Of a stretch of 64,000 nucleotides of DNA, positions 38,728 to 49,025 are shown one piece after another. Each line of letters begins with the position of its first letter. Position 1 is the stretch's first letter. The stretch covers positions 1 through 64,000 of the forward strand of contig CAJQUW010005700.1 of assembly GCA_907163375.1 (NCBI GenBank). Direction: 5' to 3'. Position numbers and translations under genes: made by a program. The notes beneath the pieces are model-generated. The model was not told where the DNA came from and ran no database searches. It saw only the letters and a list, made by a program, of their open reading frames with translations. This DNA comes from Prostheceraeus crozeri. Its lineage: Eukaryota; Platyhelminthes; Polycladida; Euryleptidae.

Positions 38728-38757
38728 ATGAAACTTCATTTTATTTCTAACATACAA
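36277..38757 (-). pseudogene. DNA polymerase B, inner right-arm copy, N-terminally truncated
   Basis: The reading frame is open for 826 codons and contains the endonuclease-VII-like insert, exonuclease motifs II and III, polymerase motifs A, B and C and the C-terminal ALSAWEDKRCW region. It lacks the zinc fingers and exonuclease motif I because the duplication breakpoint at 38727 fuses residue EVWHDHF to satellite. The apparent first residues (MYVRNKMKFHH) are translated satellite, not polymerase. Without motif I (DxE) and the upstream domains the product would lack proofreading and has no promoter of its own apart from whatever the satellite supplies. One residue differs from the outer copy (KFQRSY versus KFQQSY). 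Confidence 0.88.
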
Positions 38758-40090
38758 ACAGATAGAACTTTATTCTTAACATACACACTACTGAAACTTT
38801 ATTTTTAATTTGTAAACTGTTGAAACTTTGTTTTATTTCTAACATACAAGCTGATAAAACTTTATTCTTAACTTGTAAACTGGTGAAGCTTCATTCTATT
38901 TCTAACATACAAACAGATAAAACTTTATTCTTAACATACGCACTATTGAAACATTAGTTTTAACTTGCAAACTATTGAAACTTTATTTTTAACTTGTTAA
39001 CGGTTGAAACTTTGTTTTATTTCTAACATACAAACAGATAAAACTTCATTTTTAACTTGTAAACTGATGAAACTTCATTTTATTTCTAACATACAAACAG
39101 ATAGAACTTTATTCTTAACATACACACTACTGAAACTTTATTTTTAACTTGTAAACGGTTGAAACTTTGTTTTATTTCTAACATACAAACAGATAAAACT
39201 TCATTTTTAACTTGTAAACTGATGAAACTTCATTTTATTTCTAACATACAAACAGATAGAACTTTATTCTTAACATACACACTATTGAAACTTTATTTCT
39301 AACGTACACACTATTGAAACTTTATTTTTAACTTGTAAACTGGTGAAACTTTATTTCATTTCTAACATACAAGCAAATAAAATTTATTCTTAACTTGTAA
39401 ACTGGTGAAACTTCATTTTATTTCTAACATATAAACAGATAGAACTTTATTTCTAACATACACACTATTGAAACTTTATTCTTAACTTGTAAACTATTGA
39501 AACTTTGTTTCTAACGTACACATTATTGAAACTTTATTTTTAAGGTGGTGAAACTTTATTTCATTCTGACATACAAGCAGATAAAACTTTATTCTTAACT
39601 TGTAAACTGGTGAAGCTTCAGTTTTATTTCTAACATATAAACAGATAGAACTTTATTCTTAACATACACACTATTGAAACTTCATTTTTAACTTGTAAAC
39701 GGTTGAAACTTTATTTTATTTCTAACGCACAAACGCCTAAAACTTTATTTCTAACGTACACACTGTTGAAACTTTATTTTTAATCTGTAAACTGTTGAAA
39801 CTATATCTTTCGTTTACAAATAGTAGAACGCTTAGTCTAACTTGCAAACTAGTAAATCCTACAATCTCATTTTACAAACAGATGAAACTTTATTTCTAAC
39901 GTACACACTGTTGAAACTTTATTTTTAATCGACAAACTGTTGAAACTATTCTATTTCTAACACACAAACAGCTTAAACTTTATTTTTAACATAAACACTA
40001 TTGAAACTTTATTTTGTAATCTGTAAACTGTTGAAACTATATCTTTCATTTACAAATAATAGAACGCTTAGTTTAACTTGCAAACTAGTA
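38728..40090 (-). repeat. AT-rich satellite between the two right-arm polymerases
   Basis: Same satellite family as the main array, beginning at the fusion with polymerase sequence and including one CATTAGTTTTAAC block (TAG at 38955). The distal part, from about 39660, mirrors the left-arm satellite edge, with the GCTTAGTCTAACTTGCAAACTA block. Confidence 0.92.
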
Positions 40091-40131
40091 AATCTTGTTC
40101 GTCATCGAATCTAACTGTTTAAATCTTCATC

Positions 40132-40420
40132 ATGGAAATCAATGTTCCACAGTCATTTGAAAAAGATATGATCGCCCCAAAGTGATTTGATTCTACCTAT
40201 TTCTGTTGGTGAGAAAAAAGAATACATTTTATGTGATTTCATTCATGATAAAGACGCTTCATATGGAATAGTCGAGATGTTTGAATCTATTTTCTATCAC
40301 CCCGTCGTCAAACAAACTATACCCTCTATTTCTATCAAAATTACCAATGGTTTACAAGAGTGCATCCATGTGAAAGATACTAAATCCCTCGTAACTTTAG
40401 TGTTTCGGAAAACAAAGTGA
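40132..40420 (+). pseudogene. Small convergent ORF, outer right-arm copy
   Basis: Third copy of the small ORF: ATG at 40132, the same early stop, and the same stop-free stretch in the neighbouring frame to 40420. One residue differs from the other copies (EYILCDFI instead of EYILRDFI). It converges on the outer polymerase gene, with AATAAA signals in the gap. Confidence 0.45.
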
Positions 40421-40599
40421 AGTCATTGTGATATGTTTATTGAAATAAAAATATGCGAATGAAAAAGTCTTTTCACAGATATAGGGGGAATTGGCTAACT
40501 GTAGGCATATATTCACAAGGAAGAAACGATCTCATGCGATACATAAAACAACCATGTATATCTACAAAAAGCAACATCAAAATACTGAGTTAAAGTTGA

Positions 40600-43344
40600 T
40601 TATGTCAATACATCTCCTGAATGTGGTAGCGTGAGTTTTATTCTTTTGGGTGGAGGTATGTTTGTATCAGGATGTCCATGTGGAAGAGATGTGTTATGTC
40701 CTATCCAACACCTCTTATCCTCCCATGCAGAAAGCGCTCGTTTCTTAAATGTGTACGTTTTCACAGTATGAACTTGTGATTTTAAGATTGTCATATTGAC
40801 AAACGTTATATTTTTATTTTTATAGGCCTTCTTATAGGACCGATGTTTCATGTTTTGGACAATTGATTTTGATATTCCTTTAGCACGCTTAATACTGTCT
40901 GCACATTCTTTTAATTTCATGGAATACATTTTAGGGCGGAGGAGAATCATTTCATCTATTTCCTTTCCTGCTGTTTCATCCTTAAAACAACCAAGTTTGG
41001 CTTTATTCTGTATGGAAAAGAGTGGATGAGCGGGATTGTAGTTAGATGTGTTGAAATATTTTTCTAATGACTTAGCTACTTCATTAAAATTTAAATCTTT
41101 TTGAGTGGTAATACCTAAGAAGAAACTATCTGTATCACCACCCAACAAACGAACCTCTTTTACGAGAGGACATGGTTTTAGCATTTTATAAAAGAGTTGG
41201 TACATTTCAAGCTTAGAGTAATCTAGTACAGCTTGGCCAAAATAGATGGGCTTGCACAACTCAACTTCAGATTTTATCATTTTAACACCTACAAGATCCT
41301 CATCGATAATGTCTCTATCAATGAAAAGAGGTGATGAGGTCAATTTGTGATATTTTTGATCATCAGTGACTAGTTTGTAGTTTATGCGTTTTCTAACATC
41401 CTCCATGGTCTTTCCGAAAAGACTATTATTCTTATATTTATAAAAATCTGTTTCAAAATTATTTTGGGCTAGTGCACGTTTTTGACTGTTACTATCTATG
41501 TAGGGTTTGAGGAAGGCTTTCTGTCTAAATTTGATAATGCGGTGAACTGACTTTAGAAGCATGCCCATTTCTAAATAGAATTTTAGTATGCAGAAGTGTA
41601 CGAGATAATTTTTCTTATCATATTGGGTGAGTAAAAGTTTGCGGCATGGTTTGTACCTTGGCTGTCCACACTCTGTTAAGTTATTATGAAATTGTGACAT
41701 GAATGGTGAAAACATATCTTCAGTCACTTCACCAGATTCAGGTGCGAGTGGGAAATCAGCAGTTTTATTTTTAATACTATTTGGATAAATCAAATCCACT
41801 TCAAAATAATATCCCCAATCACCTTCATCTGGAATCTTCAGTATGCTTGAAGGGTTGGAGTAATACTCAAGCTCATCTTGTTTTAACCAACTAAACTCGG
41901 AATGAGGTAGTGGTTTAGACAGTGAACTGCCATATAAATTATTTTGGTCATAGTACTTTAGGTCGATATGATCATCACCTACTGTTTTAGATTTTAACCT
42001 ATGTTTATTTACAAATGTGAGACCACCGCGAATTCCTCGCTCAAATAAATTATACATCTCTGGATCTTGTAAGAGATGAATGGTCTCACCAGTCATTTTA
42101 AAAGCAGACTTAAATGACATGGCTGGCAGACTGACAAAGTGGACGGGATCTAACTTATCTTCTTCTAATGCCACTCGTCGAAATTCCTGAAAGACATCAG
42201 CCAGCAAAATGACATCTAATTCCAAGTAAGTGATCATATAATCGCCAAAAGTTTTACAATTAAATTTTAACCATGCCTCTTGAGCATGTTCATAGTCCTC
42301 TACTGGACAATCTTCACCCGTCAAATCGTTTTTGAATTTGTCAATGGAAGGAAGGGTTGTTTCATTTAGTTTAGACATTGAGCTAAAATACACATAGGGA
42401 AAGACTCCTTTGCGAGTGATCATGTCATCCGTTAAGTTTGGATAGTGTTTCTTCAAAGTTTGACTATGGGGAAGAAACTTGAGATTTCGAACGAGAGAAG
42501 CTAGTGACGCTGACATGAATTGAAATGAATCTAAAAATTTTATTTCGAAGAAGACTGTCTTATTTTCTTTAGTTTTATCTACTGGTACTTTTGCTGTCAT
42601 TGCCATGAATTTTTCTCTCGTTTGTGCTATAACATTGAGCTGCCACGATTTCATCTGGCTCAACCCTCCTTTTATGAGCATATGACTGTCATAGCCCTTA
42701 AAGTTATGAAAAATGACGGGTAGTACACGACGTCTCAACCTAAGTGAAAAGTTACATTTGGAGCAGAGTGCGTTTCTAAATTTACCAGTGATGTGATCAT
42801 GATCACGCACTTTCTTAATTTTATCGTCATCAAACGTTTTATGACATTTAGGGCACGATGTGCAACTTTCAAATTTCTGTTTGTCTTCATCTGACATATG
42901 TAGTGACTTACGCTGCAATTGTGAATCATATGATTGTTGAAATTTAGCAGCTTTATCGAGAAATTCTAGAAATTTTGAAATACAATCTTCACCTTGCCAA
43001 GTATGCATTTTGTTTTGTCTATTCCTAAAGTGGTCATGCCATACTTCATAGCAGGATATGGCTGCTGGTTTGTGGATGATATCATCAATGTAGCATTCTA
43101 TGTCTGCGTAAATGATACGCAGGGGACTTAATTCGTCACCATTATCCCTATGTGAAAATATTTTATCTTTGGGCATGCGTTCCATTTGTAATTTACCTCG
43201 CTTGCACCATTCATAGTGAGTTTCAAATTTATCTTTACTCCAAAAGGAGCGGATGCAGCGGTCGCATACAAAATGTTCACCTCTTTTAGAGTGCCCCAAG
43301 TGAGTGTACAGCGAGAGATTTTGGGAATACCACAGTAGTGCCAT
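40600..43344 (-). CDS. Polinton-type DNA polymerase B, outer right-arm copy (best preserved)
   Basis: An uninterrupted 914-codon frame. Domains by residue: C2HC finger about 27-47 (CDRC...H...C); exonuclease motif I at 81-83 (DIE); endonuclease-VII-like zinc module 161-197 (CPKC, DHDHITG, CSKCN); exonuclease motif II about 213-220 (HNFKGYDS); motif III about 373-385 (YLELDVILLADVF); polymerase motif A 465-472 (YDQNNLYG, Asp466); motif B 638-645 (KNNSLFGK); motif C 735-741 (GGDTDSF, Asp737 and Asp739); C-terminal ALSAWEDKRCW. All catalytic residues that I can check are present. It makes DNA in the nucleus or in a virus-like replication centre, probably primed by a terminal protein. The first Met here is internal: the true N-terminus lies in 43525-44403 and a bridging piece in another frame, so whether a complete protein can be made is doubtful. 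Confidence 0.85.
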   Translation of the reverse strand: MALLWYSQNLSLYTHLGHSKRGEHFVCDRCIRSFWSKDKFETHYEWCKRGKLQMERMPKDKIFSHRDNGDELSPLRIIYADIECYIDDIIHKPAAISCYEVWHDHFRNRQNKMHTWQGEDCISKFLEFLDKAAKFQQSYDSQLQRKSLHMSDEDKQKFESCTSCPKCHKTFDDDKIKKVRDHDHITGKFRNALCSKCNFSLRLRRRVLPVIFHNFKGYDSHMLIKGGLSQMKSWQLNVIAQTREKFMAMTAKVPVDKTKENKTVFFEIKFLDSFQFMSASLASLVRNLKFLPHSQTLKKHYPNLTDDMITRKGVFPYVYFSSMSKLNETTLPSIDKFKNDLTGEDCPVEDYEHAQEAWLKFNCKTFGDYMITYLELDVILLADVFQEFRRVALEEDKLDPVHFVSLPAMSFKSAFKMTGETIHLLQDPEMYNLFERGIRGGLTFVNKHRLKSKTVGDDHIDLKYYDQNNLYGSSLSKPLPHSEFSWLKQDELEYYSNPSSILKIPDEGDWGYYFEVDLIYPNSIKNKTADFPLAPESGEVTEDMFSPFMSQFHNNLTECGQPRYKPCRKLLLTQYDKKNYLVHFCILKFYLEMGMLLKSVHRIIKFRQKAFLKPYIDSNSQKRALAQNNFETDFYKYKNNSLFGKTMEDVRKRINYKLVTDDQKYHKLTSSPLFIDRDIIDEDLVGVKMIKSEVELCKPIYFGQAVLDYSKLEMYQLFYKMLKPCPLVKEVRLLGGDTDSFFLGITTQKDLNFNEVAKSLEKYFNTSNYNPAHPLFSIQNKAKLGCFKDETAGKEIDEMILLRPKMYSMKLKECADSIKRAKGISKSIVQNMKHRSYKKAYKNKNITFVNMTILKSQVHTVKTYTFKKRALSAWEDKRCWIGHNTSLPHGHPDTNIPPPKRIKLTLPHSGDVLT

Positions 43345-43524
43345 TCCTCGCTATCATCTTGTTTTACTAATAAGAGGTTGACTACACGTTCATAACAAGT
43401 TGAACGTGAATTATAGCGGGCACCCTTCAACCCCTTCTCCCACACGTGAACGACAATTTTAATCTGATTATGTTTTTCGAACGTTTCTACATCTTTGATT
43501 TTCATGTTGTCACTATCACAACCT

Positions 43525-44403
43525 TCAAAGTCTATCTAGTTCATCCTCCCACTGTCTATAGCTATAGGTGCGATCTCGATGCGCGTTGATATCATTATAG
43601 TGAAGGATGGATAGGACTGCATATTTGAAACACTGTGATTTACAATCGACATTGATGACAGCTTTCTTATTATACAACGTTTTTGGTAGTTTAAATGTGC
43701 CTCGAGCTGCATGACTTTCTAATAGGGAAATTTTGAATATGGCTGAGTCCACACCATCAAAAATGAGAGCGCTGTCGCGCTGATTGAATTTATCTACATT
43801 TGATTTTAAACATTGAATGTGAAAATTTAGCCAAGACTCGCAGTCTACAACTTCGGTTGCGGAAGAGGAAGGAACATGAAACTGTATTCTCTCCGTCACT
43901 TGACCCGTTTGAAAATCTATTTTAATATATTTTAGTTTAAGGTAGATGAGCGCCTTCATTCTAAAATTGTCTAAATTGTTGAAGAGCGCTTCGATAATGT
44001 TAGAATTTTGAAGGAGCCACTCAGGAAAATCTACTATTTGAGTATTGGACTCCATGCAGTAGTCGCGTACTAAATTATTATGTGAAACATTAATGAGGGA
44101 GATGGTAGAGGTACCTTTGGTGTAGTGATCATTTGCATGTGTGTGTTGAAGTCTGTGCGAAGATCGCTGAAAGTGACTATCAAAAGAAAGAGGGCACAAA
44201 TCGCAAGGAAAGGAGATGTCATAGTCAGAATCAACTTCACCTCCGGAGATTGATGCCGCTTTGCGTTGACACACACGTTGTTTGATGTGTCGAAGGAGAC
44301 TGTGCTTCCTTGTAAACATATGTCCGCAGTCGGCACATTCCCACTCGTTGCCTTGTCGCGAGAGTCCTGAGCTGGAACTCACATCACCTGAAAGAGAAAT
44401 CAT
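43525..44403 (-). pseudogene. N-terminal zinc-finger part of the outer right-arm polymerase
   Basis: A 292-codon frame with two C2H2-like fingers (CADCGHMF and CDLCPLSF) followed by an acidic and hydrophobic region ending in the family-typical KKAVINVDCKSQC and YSYRQWEDELD. It stops at 43525, and the next ~200 bp continue the protein only in another frame (43128-43505 open frame) before the main 914-codon frame takes over near 43330. The identical arrangement in the left arm (one residue different, HYTKGTS versus HYTNGTS) shows that the frame changes are older than the inversion or have been copied by conversion. Confidence 0.8.
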
Positions 44404-44576
44404 TCTGTCATCTCTGTTTAAGTCTCAGTGTATTGTTACAACCTACTTTGACTCAACAACTCTAAACTTTCCTCGAGTAGGGAGGGCGTTGGTGATGAAG
44501 TTGATGCCTGAAATTGAGGAAGATGCTATTAGCCACACGTTTGAGGGAGATGAGTGAAGAAATTTTCAACTTACCA

Positions 44577-44864
44577 TTTCAACGAAATCAAGTTTAAGGT
44601 TGATACTTCAACAAGATAGAGACTTCACTCAAATAATACGTCTCAAATTTGGAATTCACGAGAGAGCAGTTCACTTGTACGCCTCAAATATAGAATTCGC
44701 TAGAGAACACTTCACTTATACGTCTCAAAGACAGAGTGAAATGACACGAATGTCACTTTGCATATATACTTTCATATTCATCATTCATTGGCTGTTCATT
44801 CTGATTGGTTGCTTGTTTATACTTAAGAATTAGAAAACATTTCAAAGTCATTATTCACAGTCAA
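44577..44864. promoter_or_regulatory. Divergent promoter region, right arm
   Basis: Mirror copy of 16573-16860: three imperfect copies of the motif with ACTTCACTTATACGTCTCAAA and a TATA-like GCATATATACTT. It lies between the polymerase gene (minus) and the gene X remnant (plus). Confidence 0.5.
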
Positions 44865-45215
44865 CATGACAAGCCCTCTAAAAACATCGAACACAAATTG
44901 GAGTTCTCTTCTCCATGCTCATCGCCAAAGGCGCTCGTTGCACCAAACGCTCCAACGAAGGGGAAGGTGGAGAAATTATACCGACTCGACAACATTAGAA
45001 AGTTGTCATTACCAGCGGATGACGAAGAGGAGAGTGTATGTGAGAAGGAGTGTCCCGACCTAACAGGCATACGATGGATAGCAATCGACTGCGATCCATG
45101 TGTAAAGAGCTTGTTAGACTACGGAAGAGAGAAGTGTGTTATGTTGCGTGTGGCGCGTGAGTGTCCTCCCATTTCATTCCATTCATCAATTCATCTCATT
45201 GATAGAGACAGGTAG
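44865..45215 (+). pseudogene. Gene X / gene Y deletion fusion, right arm
   Basis: The N-terminal half of gene X (KLYRLDNIRKLSLPADDEEE) runs to CGATGG at about 45076, where 449 bp present in the left arm are missing. It then continues in frame into the 5' part of gene Y (DCDPCVKSLLDYGREKC) and stops at 45215. The junction bases are shared by both sides (GGATA), so it looks like a microhomology-mediated deletion. The fusion frame is a by-product. Confidence 0.6.
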
Positions 45216-46174
45216 AACTCATGGTTCTCATAACGTATGCAATGGATAGTTTATAAGGCAACCTTCGACAGCTGGCTAAATGTCGCCCTGGCGCGAATGC
45301 ATACTACGTTGAGACAGAGGCAATCACTTGCAAACATGATGCAGAGAGGTTTAACAAGATTGACCATTACCGAATGTCCCTTGCGGTATACATAGCTACG
45401 GGTTTCACCGCCGCCCTTTACAGGAACGCCCGTCGAAAGGAAGTATTACACCGAACTTCATTTGCAACGTTCAAGTTGACTGATAGCAGATTCAACTTAA
45501 TGATAGTATTCGCCAGACATGAAAACCTGTAGAGTTGGTAAGAGGTTGACAGACTTTGAGCAGCTTGATAGCAAGCCGTAGAGAGCCTGATTCACCAGCG
45601 TTTTGCAATGGAGATGTTTAGAGGCCACCCATGACAAGATAGCTAAGACTCAACCGATTGGCGTTCAAAGTGCTACGTTGAGAACTGTGTCAAATGCCCA
45701 ACATGAGACATGAGTTGTCCCAGCGGTTACGGTCTAAACTATGACACACTCCCTTGCCACACTTATCACTACGGCATCGTCCGCCGTCCCGAAGGAACAC
45801 CCTGTCAGTGGAATATTACAGCAAAACTCTCCGTGTCTTGCTCGCTTTCAGTGAAAAGCCGCTTATACCATGAAAAGACTGGCTCAGACATCATTAAAAA
45901 TGCTTTCATTGACTTCAGCAGGGTCGAAAACCCCAGAAAACCTCCAAAACTAGTGAATTTAAATTTTTCAACTTTTTAGCACTACTTATGAAATTTTATA
46001 AGTAATCTGTCACTTAGGGCAGGTCAATAGCGACCGAACCTTTTTTGAATCAAGTCAAACGGACTTGTAGAAGCAAAGTTACAAGCCTTTAAAGTTTTGG
46101 AGTCTTTTATGGCCTGGAGACGAAGGCCATCTCCTGGCGAACCTCTAAGTCTGACGCCTTAGCTGATATCAGCA
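45216..46174 (+). pseudogene. Decayed gene Y remainder and cysteine-rich remnant, right arm
   Basis: Mirror of left 14814-15772. The second open stretch of gene Y (CRPGANAYYVETEAITC) runs to a stop at 45530-45532; the cysteine-rich frame is at 45710-45979, with GIVRRPEG here against GIVRCPEG on the left. The 46175-46423 frame follows. No recognised family. Confidence 0.35.
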
Positions 46175-46423
46175 ATGAAATTTTCTAAGTCGGTTTCTTA
46201 CAGAAACCCGGAATTTGGAATGTCCGATGCTATCATCGGAGCTCAGAGAGACGACTTACCGTTGACAATCTCTCGTCTGAATGACAAGTCTCTGTCGGTT
46301 CCCAGCTTATATAGTGTGTGGCGATCAGCTGATGACGTAATACCCATCATCCAAACACTCAAAACCCGTCTATCTCCGGTTCTAGTGCTCCGATTGAGCT
46401 GGAAATACATCATTTCCATGTAG

Positions 46424-46885
46424 AATTTGACGCTGAATCCGAATCTGACCTCCGTTTTCCCATCCGATGCTTCTTTTTGGCTCTACAGTAGGCAGCCATC
46501 GCAAAATTCTAACTCGTTTTTTCGAAAAATGTTGAAAATTTTTTCTCGCCGATTGCCTTGAAACTCACCATACAGATAGAAAATTTCACGCTGATTCCAA
46601 ATCTGAAATCCGTTTTCCAATCCGATGCTTCGTTTGGGCGCTACAGCCCATTTTACAACCCAACATTCAGCACGAAAAACATCACACACTATAGCCTCAA
46701 GACAAATCCTGGCGGTAGCCCAAGACCACCACGACACTCTGGCGTTCCAGAGGGGGGGAGTCAGACTCGAAGCACCACGGCGGCCGACCACGACACTTTG
46801 CCGTTCCAGAGGGGGGAGGGGGAGGGGGGACGTCAGCGACGGCGGCCATCTTGCGCGGTCCAGAAGTGGAGTTTTACTTACTACT
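46424..46885 (-). repeat. Right terminal repeat
   Basis: Inverted copy of the left terminal region but 481 bp shorter: it keeps the outermost 370 bp or so and the innermost subrepeat, and lacks the region corresponding to about 13990-14475 on the left. It ends ...GGAGTTTTACTTACTACT. The two GC-rich CCAGAGGGGGG blocks are retained. Confidence 0.87.
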
Positions 46886-46891
46886 TGCAAT
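46886..46891. other. Target-site duplication, right (TGCAAT)
   Basis: TGCAAT follows the last base of the element, matching the copy at 13616-13621. Confidence 0.92.
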
Positions 46892-47210
46892 GAAGTCTAA
46901 TTGAAAGAATTGTATCAACAGGATGCTCTTATTTACAACTGCGTTTTGCAAAACATCTGAAAAAGTAGAGTAGGCCTATTATTTATTGCAATTTGGGCGC
47001 TGTATTTAGACATATATAAAAATTTCTTGATTTATTATTAAAATGCGTATTAGTTCTCTAATTAATAAAAAGAGACAATGAAAAGGAATCTTTGTTGCTC
47101 GCTTACAAATATTTTCAAATTCATGCAATATCAGCTGATTCACTGGTTTCGTTGCACAGAAGGTAAAAACACGTCTATTTCCTATCTAGCCTTTATAATA
47201 TTAAATATCT
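46892..47210 (+). repeat. Host repeat R1, right portion
   Basis: Continuation of R1 beyond the 33-kb insertion. It is similar, inverted, to 48058-48405 of copy R2, for example TTTGCAAAACATCTGAAAAA here against TTTTTCAGATGTTTTGCAAA there, and GTAAAAACACGTCTA near its end. Confidence 0.8.
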
Positions 47211-47215
47211 TTGTA

Positions 47216-47490
47216 GTTGATTCTTAAATCTTAAGAGCGCATGTTATATAGGAATAATACAAATGAAAACCAATTGTTTCATTTTTAGATGAAAGCAGAG
47301 TGAAGTTCACCTGCAATTCACCAGATAGGCCTACATGACTAAATGACTTCTCTGATTAGAATAATGAACCACGTCTTTACTTGTGATCATGCAGCCGGAT
47401 TGCTTCTTTGTAATAAGTCCGCTACCTGGCTGTGGTTGTACATGCATATCGTTGCTGTGACCACGTGCACCGGCCCCGCGACTTTGCAAT
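47216..47490 (-). repeat. Host repeat R3, partial inverted copy
   Basis: Reads on the minus strand like R1 about 12557-12797 joined to 13575-13600: it contains GGTGCACGTGGTCACAGCAA (against GGTGCATGTGGGCACAGCAA in R1) and TATATAACATGCGCTCTTAA without the MITE. It therefore documents the pre-insertion state of the MITE site. The plus-strand continuation to 48057 shows nothing recognised. Confidence 0.75.
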
Positions 47491-48057
47491 AGTATAACGT
47501 GTATGTAAGGACGACGATCGAAATTGTTGTGGCACAATCTCCACCGGGTCGTCTGAAGTTCATCAGCAATGAATATGCCGATTACAGTAAAAAGTATGCC
47601 AAACCAACGCGAAGACTTCGCAATCGTGGTTATCGTTTAGGTGAAAAATTATTATAGATTAGGCTCGTCGTTGTTCTTTTCATCTAGTTTTTTGTACTTT
47701 GAGATCCTGTGCTTTGCATGTAAATAGCACTATCATCCTCAGTTGCAATCACTGCAATGTTGACTATGACAGTGAAGATGTGTATAGTGGCTTCAAAATG
47801 AGACCTTAATTTGTGAATTTCTGCTGGATAATTAGAAAGCTATGCTACATTGAAATTCAGTCTTAAGCCGCACCCTGTAGCAATCAGAGTGATTGACTTT
47901 TGAATTCTGGTTGAAATTTGAATTTGAGCATGCAAATTAGCTAGGCCTAGGCTATTTGTGGAAATAGTCTATATTCATTTTGAAATAAAAATATGATTTA
48001 GAGCCAAAGATATAATTATAATAATTATCATATATAATTTATATAATTTATATAATT
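47491..48057. other. Anonymous AT-rich sequence between repeat copies
   Basis: Nothing recognised except a run of ATAATTATATAATTT near 48010-48060. Confidence 0.5.
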
Positions 48058-49025
48058 ATCATGAAGGGCTAGATAGACGTGTTTTTACCTTCTGTGCAAC
48101 GAAGCCAGAGAAAATCAGCTGATATTACATGAATTTGAAAATATTTGTAAGCGAGCAACAAATATTCCTTTTCATTGTCTCTTTTTAGTAATTAGAGAAC
48201 TAAAACGCATTTTAATAATATTTTTATGATGTTATTTAATTACATTTAATGACATTAATTTAATGACATTTTTATGTATGTCTAAAAGCAATGTCCAAAT
48301 TGCAACAAATAATAGTCTAACATTCTACTTTTTCAGATGTTTTGCAAAATACCAGTTGTAAATAAGTTAAGGGCACTGCTGATTCAATTATTTCAAATAG
48401 ACTTTATTGCATTATCTTATGTCAGCTGATTATTAGATCTGAAGAGCGCATGTTATATAGGAATAATACAAATAAAAACCAAACGCGATCGTCAAGCGTG
48501 GCAAAAATCTAACGTCTGCATGTAATTTTGTGGTAAGAAATTACATGATGCAACAGAAAAAATAAATATGAAATATCAGAAAATTTGATATAAAATTGGC
48601 TTTTATGCAAATAAAAGAAAACAACATACACCAACATGTATGCAATGCACATTGACAACATCTGTGACATTGACAGACATGCGATGATCAATTCCAGTTG
48701 GCCCCAAAATGTCCTCTGTTAATTATTTGCAATACATAGATCCATATTTTAGTTTCAGCCTGGTGAATAACTCGAAGAGCGTTCTTGACATGGGTGAGCC
48801 TCATTAATAACCATATTCTTCAGTGTGATATTCGGATTCTCAGTCATGAATTCTACAGAGGGAGTTGAGTATTTATCAATTTATAACCCATCAGTCTTTA
48901 CGTGAATACTTTTTCTTCCACTTGGATTGATTACTGCATTGAATTGCTGTATTACCGCTTCTCAACTTCAACAATTTTTTCAGATAAACTGCTGAACGAA
49001 TATTCTTGGAACTTGCCATACAACA
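48058..49025 (-). repeat. Host repeat R2, inverted copy retaining the empty insertion site
   Basis: Read on the minus strand it is co-linear with R1 left portion, then the 13575-13621 piece, then R1 right portion, with neither the MITE nor the Polinton-derived element. It also lacks the roughly 200-bp block 12557-12740 of R1. By eye it differs from R1 at perhaps one base in five to seven, much more than the two Polinton arms differ from each other, so the R duplication is far older than the inversion. Confidence 0.8.
48406..48411. other. Unoccupied paralogous target site (ATTGCA)
   Basis: Within R2 a single ATTGCA (TGCAAT inverted) is flanked by AATAGACTTT, matching the right flank of the element, and TTATCTTATGTCAGCTGATT, matching the left flank. 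This is the pre-insertion form of the 13616/46886 site. Confidence 0.85.

Larger units (their letters stand above)
13622..46885. mobile_element. Polinton/Maverick-derived element, giant inverted dimer (33,264 bp)
   Basis: Direct evidence: the ends are inverted repeats starting AGTAGTAAGTAAAACTCC, flanked by 6-bp duplications TGCAAT, and an empty paralogous site exists at 48406. Inside are three copies of a family B DNA polymerase of the protein-primed type that Polintons carry. The two arms are mirror images at very high identity (about 6 amino-acid changes in some 900 polymerase residues). They meet at a palindrome centred at 23328/23329. The arms differ by a 481-bp loss in the right terminal region, a 449-bp loss in the right arm opposite 15911-16360, a 2-bp insertion in the left polymerase, a much larger satellite and one extra polymerase copy on the right. 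I found no retroviral-type integrase, capsid genes, FtsK-type ATPase or protease. It is therefore probably a non-autonomous or dead derivative; inversion by template switching during protein-primed replication is my inference. Confidence 0.88.

Noticed and set aside
36277..38757. MYVRNKMKFHH as the genuine N-terminus of the inner polymerase
   Set aside because: These residues are translated satellite created by the duplication junction at 38727.
13622..46885. The whole inverted structure as a sequencing foldback artefact
   Set aside because: Both flanks are different, the target duplication is intact on both sides, arms differ by private indels, and an empty paralogous site fits the borders. 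The tandem duplication and array length could still be assembly errors.
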